Below, one piece after another: positions 58,941 through 64,000 of a stretch of DNA of 64,000 nt (position 1 is its first letter; every line of letters begins with the position of its first letter). The stretch spans positions 200,626 through 264,625 of the forward strand of contig SJOL01006413.1 in NCBI GenBank assembly GCA_004794785.1, given 5' to 3'. This stretch comes from Opisthorchis felineus (lineage: Eukaryota > Platyhelminthes > Trematoda > Opisthorchiida > Opisthorchiidae). The notes beneath the pieces are model-generated. The model ran no database searches and was not told the origin of the DNA. It saw nothing but the letters and a program-made list of their open reading frames with translations. Both the position numbers and the translations under genes were made by a program.

Positions 58941-60159
58941 AAGTCGTCCACCTGGTGTTTTCCTGTGGTTTGCTGTCGGGAAAAATGCCCCTTCGGGACT
59001 CAAAATCACCTATATAACAACACATATACCAGCCAAAGCCTACTCCATATTTCCCCTCGCTTCCTGCTTACTGTTGCTCAGCACAAAACGGGCATGTGTT
59101 TACCTACATTCTAACACGCCCCTAACAGCGAACTTGTCCTCCATGACTGACAAAAGCAGCCTTTCTAGTACTCCAAGTCTCCGTTTTTTCATCGCTTGGC
59201 ACAAACTTATTTTCGTCACGCGTTTCCAAACCACAAATCCCTCAGCAGACAGCAACTTCAAAGCCCTTCTTCGTCCTCCTCCATTGCATGATTCATACAC
59301 CGGATGCACGCTCAAACAGCATTTCCTATTTCGCCATCTTGTGTACGACACCCATCTTCGTTCCAGCCGCTCCCCCGTGCCACTTCCTGCCCCAAGAATT
59401 AATAATGATAACAGTGTTTATTCTTAACTGGCGGGTGGCATACCATCAGGCGTGATCATACCGGTAGGGTCGGAATGAAGGCAAAACCACCGGTAAATCG
59501 GCCTCGGAATATTTTAGGCCCTCGTTAATCTAGTGAGCTTTTCTACCTGCAGTTCGCCACCAGTTCGAAATGAAACTTCTCCACACTGTTTGCTCGTTTT
59601 CGGAAAAGATCCATGGAACCGCTATCACCGTCCCCCACCACTTACTGCTCTGCTTTGCCGCCTCAACTTACCCACTCATTCAGCCGGAAGAGTACCTCAA
59701 ACCTATGCAATCTTACCCGCAGTCTGTAATAGTAATCTGCAGTATACGCCCACTCATTACGCGCAGTCATAGTGTGTATTCGATTCATAATTGTGTGGCC
59801 CTAATCAACCTCTCACGTTCACTAGGACAGACGCAGGACACGCCCATTCTACTTCAGTTCATCTAGACAAAGCGGCGCTGATACCACTAGAGCAGACCAA
59901 TTCAGGGAGGCTTTAGCTGCCGACATTGAACACTTATCTAACCTATTAAGTTCGGTTGTACTAACCTACTAGTTTCTACCTGTCATAGTCTCGTAGGATA
60001 CTTGCTTTTTGGAGTCGACCGTGACGCTCTGAAACCCGCTGGTTCTGGTTCGGTGGGCCATTTTGTGATCGTCATGATTTCGACCAATGAGCGTTTAGGT
60101 GCACAAATCCCTAGGTGGCTCTGCACTTTTGCCTAACGCTGACTGCGCCCTGCCTAGTC
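58941..60159. other. No recognisable gene; C-rich, with a LINE-type 3' tail
   Basis: The plus strand is C-rich and has only composition-driven frames (for example 59074-59427, 59570-59866). Near 59394-59437 the minus strand reads GCCACCCGCCAGTTAAGAAT, AAACACTGTTATCATTATTA, matching the tail of the ORF1-bearing LINE at 52620-52669 (GCCACCC..GTT..GAATAAAC..TTAT). So the right part is probably a minus-strand 3' fragment of that family. The stretch 59900-60159 is the 5' flank of PSMD12. Confidence 0.45.
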
Positions 60160-61249
60160 ATGGGTGACGGGAGAATTGAGAAAATGGAGATTGATTTTTC
60201 GAGCGCCGTGGACGCCTTGTTACCCTCGGTTAAGGCGATTGCATCAGTAGGTCTGTCTTTTCATCATTACCCCGGCCAAGGAGGGGAACACTGATGGCGC
60301 GCTAGAGCAATGCATCGCGCTTGAAAAGCAGACTAGAATGGTAATACTTCATCCCATCCCGTTAGTTTTCAGGCATCTGACGCGATTTCCACGGGTCGAT
60401 TACTGGAGGTCATGGTGGAAATCCTTGGTGATGCTGGAAAGTGGGAACAACTTAATAGGCATTTAGAAGCCATGACGAAGAAACGGAACCAGCTGAAACA
60501 GGTTGGTTGTGTTCTTCATCCAATCTTGTCGTAGGCAGTAACAAAAATGGTTCAGAGAAGCCTACTATATCTTGATAAAACTCCTGATGAGGAGACAAAG
60601 CTGTCGCTTATTGCAGCTTTGCGACGTGTTACGGAGGGAAAGGCACGTTTCATTCAGCTCATTAATTTCGATAGATATACGTTGAGGTAGAGCGGGCCCG
60701 GTTGACGAGAGAACTTGCGCGAATTAAGGAGTCTCACGGTAATATCGACGAGGCGGCTTCAGTTCTTCAAGAGCTGCAGGTAAATTGCCCAGTTTTTTTT
60801 TCATCAAAAATGCAGGTCGAAACATACGGGTCCATGGAGAAAAAGGAAAAGGTTGAGTTTATGCTTGAGCAGATACGACTGGGGCTGGCGAAGAAAGATT
60901 ACATCCGGACCCAAATCATTAGCAGGAAAATCTCCCCGAAGTTCTTCAACGATGAGACTCACGAACAATTGAAACTGAAATACTATCACCTGATGATCGA
61001 ACTAAACTCCCACGATGATCAGTACCTGAATATCAGCAAGCATTATTGGGAGGTCTATAACACAAAGAGCATACAGGAAGATGAGCACAAGCGCTATTTA
61101 GTAAAATACTTTTTCGTATTAATATTTTGTTGCTAGGCCCTTAAACACGTGGTTGCATATTTGCTATTGGCCACATTCGACAATGAGCAGCATGATCTTA
61201 TGTGCAGACGTAAACTTGTCAAGGAAATGGAACAGATACCGGCTTATCT
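60160..61249 (+). CDS. PSMD12: 26S proteasome non-ATPase regulatory subunit 12 (RPN5), 5' two-thirds
   Basis: RPN5 is a PCI-domain subunit of the 19S lid that braces the RPN11 deubiquitinase. Exons: 60160-60246 ([20 protein letters not shown]), 60281-60340, 60373-60501 ([20 protein letters not shown]), 60535-60642 (LRRVTEGK), 60675-60779 ([10 protein letters not shown]), 60816-61100 ([40 protein letters not shown]) and 61137-61249 ([19 protein letters not shown]). These follow the order of human PSMD12 residue by residue, giving 296 of about 455 residues. Introns are 34, 32, 33, 32, 36 and 36 nt; the fourth is GC-AG (AAG|GCACGT). Exon 7 ends in phase 2 at a GTGAGT donor. The helix after 'IPAY' and the rest of the PCI domain are not clearly seen; they may lie beyond a long intron or outside the window. 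No stop or frameshift is present. Confidence 0.94.
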
Positions 61250-61465
61250 GTGAGTTTTCTCGGCCGCAGCCCGTATTTGTCAGCAAATCTGCTACTTCGT
61301 ATTTGTTAGGATTAAGAGCTGTCCGTTTCATGAGGAAATGCTGTAAACGTATCACGTGTTTGGGTTACTGGTCAGATCTCATGGGTTTATTGAACATATT
61401 GAACTCGTGCGGAACCCATATCGCTGTTCGTGGTGCTAATTGGTGCATTATAATGTTACGTGCAG

Positions 61466-61793
61466 GCCGGTGGTGCCGATGCAACCCTCGGAATCAAAGC
61501 TGGTGAACACCCAGGAGACGTTTGAGAGCTACCGGCCAAAGTATGATGGCATAACAGCGAGCGCCAGAATGAGTTCTTTCCACATCAAGCTGTTGGCTTC
61601 GTATGCCGATTTCTTCGACTTTAGGCGAGTTACCGAGTTACCGGAGTTGTTGGGCTTCAGTGTTGCAATGATCCTGCAAGTTACACTGACTGAAACTTCG
61701 TATCTCAAATTTTTGTCATCCCTGGAAAGCAAGCATACGAAGAACGAGTCCCCGTACTACGAACAATTGCAGTGCGAGGCGTTCCGCCAGTAG
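61466..61793 (+). CDS. Possible PSMD12 PCI exon, or unrelated open frame
   Basis: After an acceptor (TTACGTGCAG) an open frame in the phase required by PSMD12 exon 7 runs to a TAG at 61793. It includes FESYRPKYDGITASARMSSF and HIKLLASYADFFDFRRVTEL, then PELLGFSVAM. The second block weakly resembles the RPN5 PCI segment (H-N-I-R-I-M-A-K-Y-Y .. R-M .. L-L), but the expected preceding helices are missing and the downstream part does not match. A donor-like GTTACA follows ATCCTGCAA near 61679. I put this at one in three for a true exon. Confidence 0.3.
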
Positions 61794-62189
61794 AGCCTTA
61801 CTTTTCGCTGCGACAGAAGTTTGAGGTCAGTAAGGGGTTTTCCACAACCGATCGGCATCTCCATATGTACGGAAATAGCGACGCTGCCTTTCCCTCAGGA
61901 AGGACGGGTTAGAGAAATTCGACCCCACAAACTGCACACTCCGACTGTTGAACTGCAAGTTATCCACTACGGTATTGTGTTCGACGAGTGATGGAGTGCA
62001 GTGACAATCAGAATAAAAATGGAAAAGACTGAGGGCCCGGAAGCTAGGCTTTATTCATCCAAAACGTTGACACTGAGAGCTGAAACGGAAAAAAGTGATT
62101 TCGCAATGAACGATGAAACGCTTATAAAACAGAGCAAATATGCAACATACGGTTGAAGTCCGAAGCCTATTAAGAGCCCGATGCGGCTT

Positions 62190-62624
62190 CTAGCAGTACA
62201 TACTGAGAGCACCCAATTGACTATCGGATGCGCTAAGTCTGCTCACTTGTACATTCATATCTCCGGCAAGCATAACGACACCTGAGATTTTAGCCTGCTG
62301 TAACGGCGTCATATAAGTAGTCTCTAGATGTGTTAGTGCTACAGTCGGTTGGGCGTAATCAAGCACGATGGACAGACAACGATTAAATTGCTGCTTGTAG
62401 GACTTCACAGAAATCACCAGACAGACCGCACAGAGGTAACTATCAACACGTACCAGTGAAGCAAGGATCCTTCCACACGGTGACTTAGGACGGTGCAGAC
62501 CCTTAGCGGCCTCTAGGTCACCAGAGGTGGGCGGCTGAAAGTGAGTGGAAAGGGATGGGGCAGCTAACTCAATGACTTCTTGGATATAGGGTTGTTTTTG
62601 ATACTTGGCACACATCAATGCCAA
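62190..62624 (-). mobile_element. LINE AP-endonuclease fragment
   Basis: A 144-codon uninterrupted minus frame carries IELAAPSLSTHFQPPTSGDL, RVDSYLCAVCLVISVK, CLSIVLDYAQPT and VVMLAGDMNVQVSRLSASDS then QLG. This is the central AP-endonuclease fold of the LINE family at 27.7-29.2 kb (compare VVDVDAKVGYLSS and HLGGRF there). The GDMN block is the conserved catalytic Asp/Asn pair. It stops abruptly after the 'QLG' position. It lies about 940 bp downstream of PSMD12 exon 7, in a likely intron, antisense to the gene. Confidence 0.85.
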
Positions 62625-64000
62625 GCGGGTCCAGTGTGAGAACAGGAGCAGCTTATCGTCCTGCTTATTTCAGAGCGCGATTATTAGGGATAGCCATATA
62701 TATTGGACGTCGAGGCTTGAAGACCGATTTGGAGATGCCCGAGGTTGTTGGCACCGGCCGACGCGCAGATATTGGGGCCAAAACAAGTGCAAGGCGAACG
62801 GGCTCGTCAGTCGCAACGGATGGGCCTACAAGGAAAGAGTTATTAATTGGGCGGGGGATGGGGAAGAAAAAGTATGTGGAAGAGAAAGAAGGGAGGCTTC
62901 ATCAGTAGCCTATTTTTGCTTACTCACCCTGTTCTATGCAGCAAGTAAGGTGGCACGCGACGGCCGATGTGGCATGGCAGTACTGTTAGTTGTAGGTATC
63001 ATGCTTGCACTTGGGATTAAATACTCTCAGGGCGCGTACTCTCACGTAGACAGGAAAATGATTAGGATCCTTGATCAAGGCCTTTGGGTCAAAAACCTAA
63101 TCGCATGCAGCGGTTTTTGGCGGGAAATACCAAGCATTATGACTTTCATAAAACAGGTTGCCACACATGTTCCAATCCCCTACCTGGAGGACCATAAGGT
63201 TGTGTTGACCAGACCTCTAACCAAATATCAACCTAGTATGACAGACTAAGTGTCACAAGAACACCCCACATTGTAGCTCAGTGAATCACGGATACACACA
63301 GATTGTCACATCAGGTTAAGGTTCAGTGTGTTCATGACGGAATCATTACGCTATTCTGAACCATTTGGTCTGGAAATATTATTAACGCAGTAAACGGACT
63401 CCACTGCGCCGTAACTTCACAGTCCACGTTCATCTTCGGTACACAGCCAATATGGGTTTGGGATATCTTGCCGAACCTCATAGTTTTTCATCTAAGCATT
63501 CGAAAGGCCACTGCGGTATTATGGTGTGAACCAGTCCACGCACACGCTGTGTAAATAAATTTTATGCGGTGACCCCTTAGCACAAGTGGTCGCAGTCTCG
63601 TGCATCATACTTTCAGAGCCAAGTACTTTCTTATGGCCCCCCTGATTTGGCTCACTTTGATCTTTGCGGTTATTTCAATCTCGCTGTTTCCGAGGTTAGT
63701 GATACACTTTGTACGCGATCTGGATTGGTTATAATCGTTCCGGATGCAGTAGCCACTCGCCAAAAATCCCCAAGTGCAATCTAGCTTACCCCAAAATAAG
63801 ATTATATTCTCGGCTTCATTAGTGCACTCATTTAGCGTGGGATCCACAACACGACGGTTTGCTTCATCTACCGACGCTGTAACAAACCATGGTATTTAAG
63901 GACACGAGGTTCAACAATATTCGATGTATTAGCAGAGTAAATTTCTTCACGTTTCCTTCAAATCTACCTAAATACCAAAATTTATCCCATTCAGGAAGCT
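62625..64000. other. No recognisable gene
   Basis: The longest frame in the window without N, 62605-63249 plus (214 codons), overlaps the antisense end of the LINE fragment. It contains a hydrophobic run (MAVLLVVGIMLALGI) that could be a membrane helix, but no family is recognised and its start overlaps the mobile fragment. I found no remaining PSMD12 exons here. Confidence 0.35.

Overview
The window looks like nuclear DNA from a parasitic flatworm, most likely a tapeworm or fluke. Three conserved single-copy eukaryotic genes are cut by very short introns (32-38 nt), and most of the rest is decayed retrotransposon and tRNA-derived SINE sequence. The species assignment is an inference. The draft contains one assembly gap of 971 N (57697-58667). 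There is no sign of bacterial operons, CRISPR or plasmid functions.

Host genes: (1) DPH5, diphthine synthase of the diphthamide pathway, plus strand, three exons from 6757 to about 9254/9464. (2) BuGZ/ZNF207, the Bub3-binding spindle protein, minus strand, eight proposed exons 44326->42991, with two C2H2 fingers, proline-rich linkers and a GLEBS motif. (3) PSMD12/RPN5, a 26S proteasome lid subunit, plus strand, seven exons 60160-61249 (first ~296 residues); a possible eighth exon lies at 61466 and the rest is not seen. The three genes act in separate housekeeping processes (translation-factor modification, mitosis, protein degradation) and do not form a functional cluster.

Mobile DNA by region: 3.15-3.5 kb, Ty3/gypsy RNase H relic; 4.45-5.4 kb, two CR1-like LINE 3' ends tail to tail plus a SINE; 8.5 kb, SINE inside DPH5 intron 2; 11.0-12.6 kb, Penelope-like element (PLE) flanked by inverted arms with hammerhead-like motifs; 13.95-14.6 kb, two related tRNA-headed elements, one carrying a structurally complete hammerhead ribozyme; 16.4-18.5 kb, Ty3/gypsy pol; 24.7 kb, SINE; 27.7-29.2, 34.4-36.0, 42.3-42.7 and 62.2-62.6 kb, copies of one AP-endonuclease/RT LINE family, all on the minus strand; 39.8 and 41.8 kb, SINEs, the second with a 12-bp target-site duplication; 46.15-46.75 kb, CR1-like RT C-terminus; 47.6-48.8 kb, decayed MULE/ZSWIM-like transposase; 52.6-53.9 kb, LINE ORF1; 56.9-58.94 kb, CR1-like LINE interrupted by the gap.

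The most notable signal is the cluster of hammerhead motifs at 11-14 kb. The one at 14038-14082 (minus strand) has every core nucleotide, a perfect 5-bp stem II and a perfect 6-bp stem I. The remaining long stretches (about half the window) hold no gene I can recognise. All functional calls come from reading translations and motifs by eye; no searches were run.
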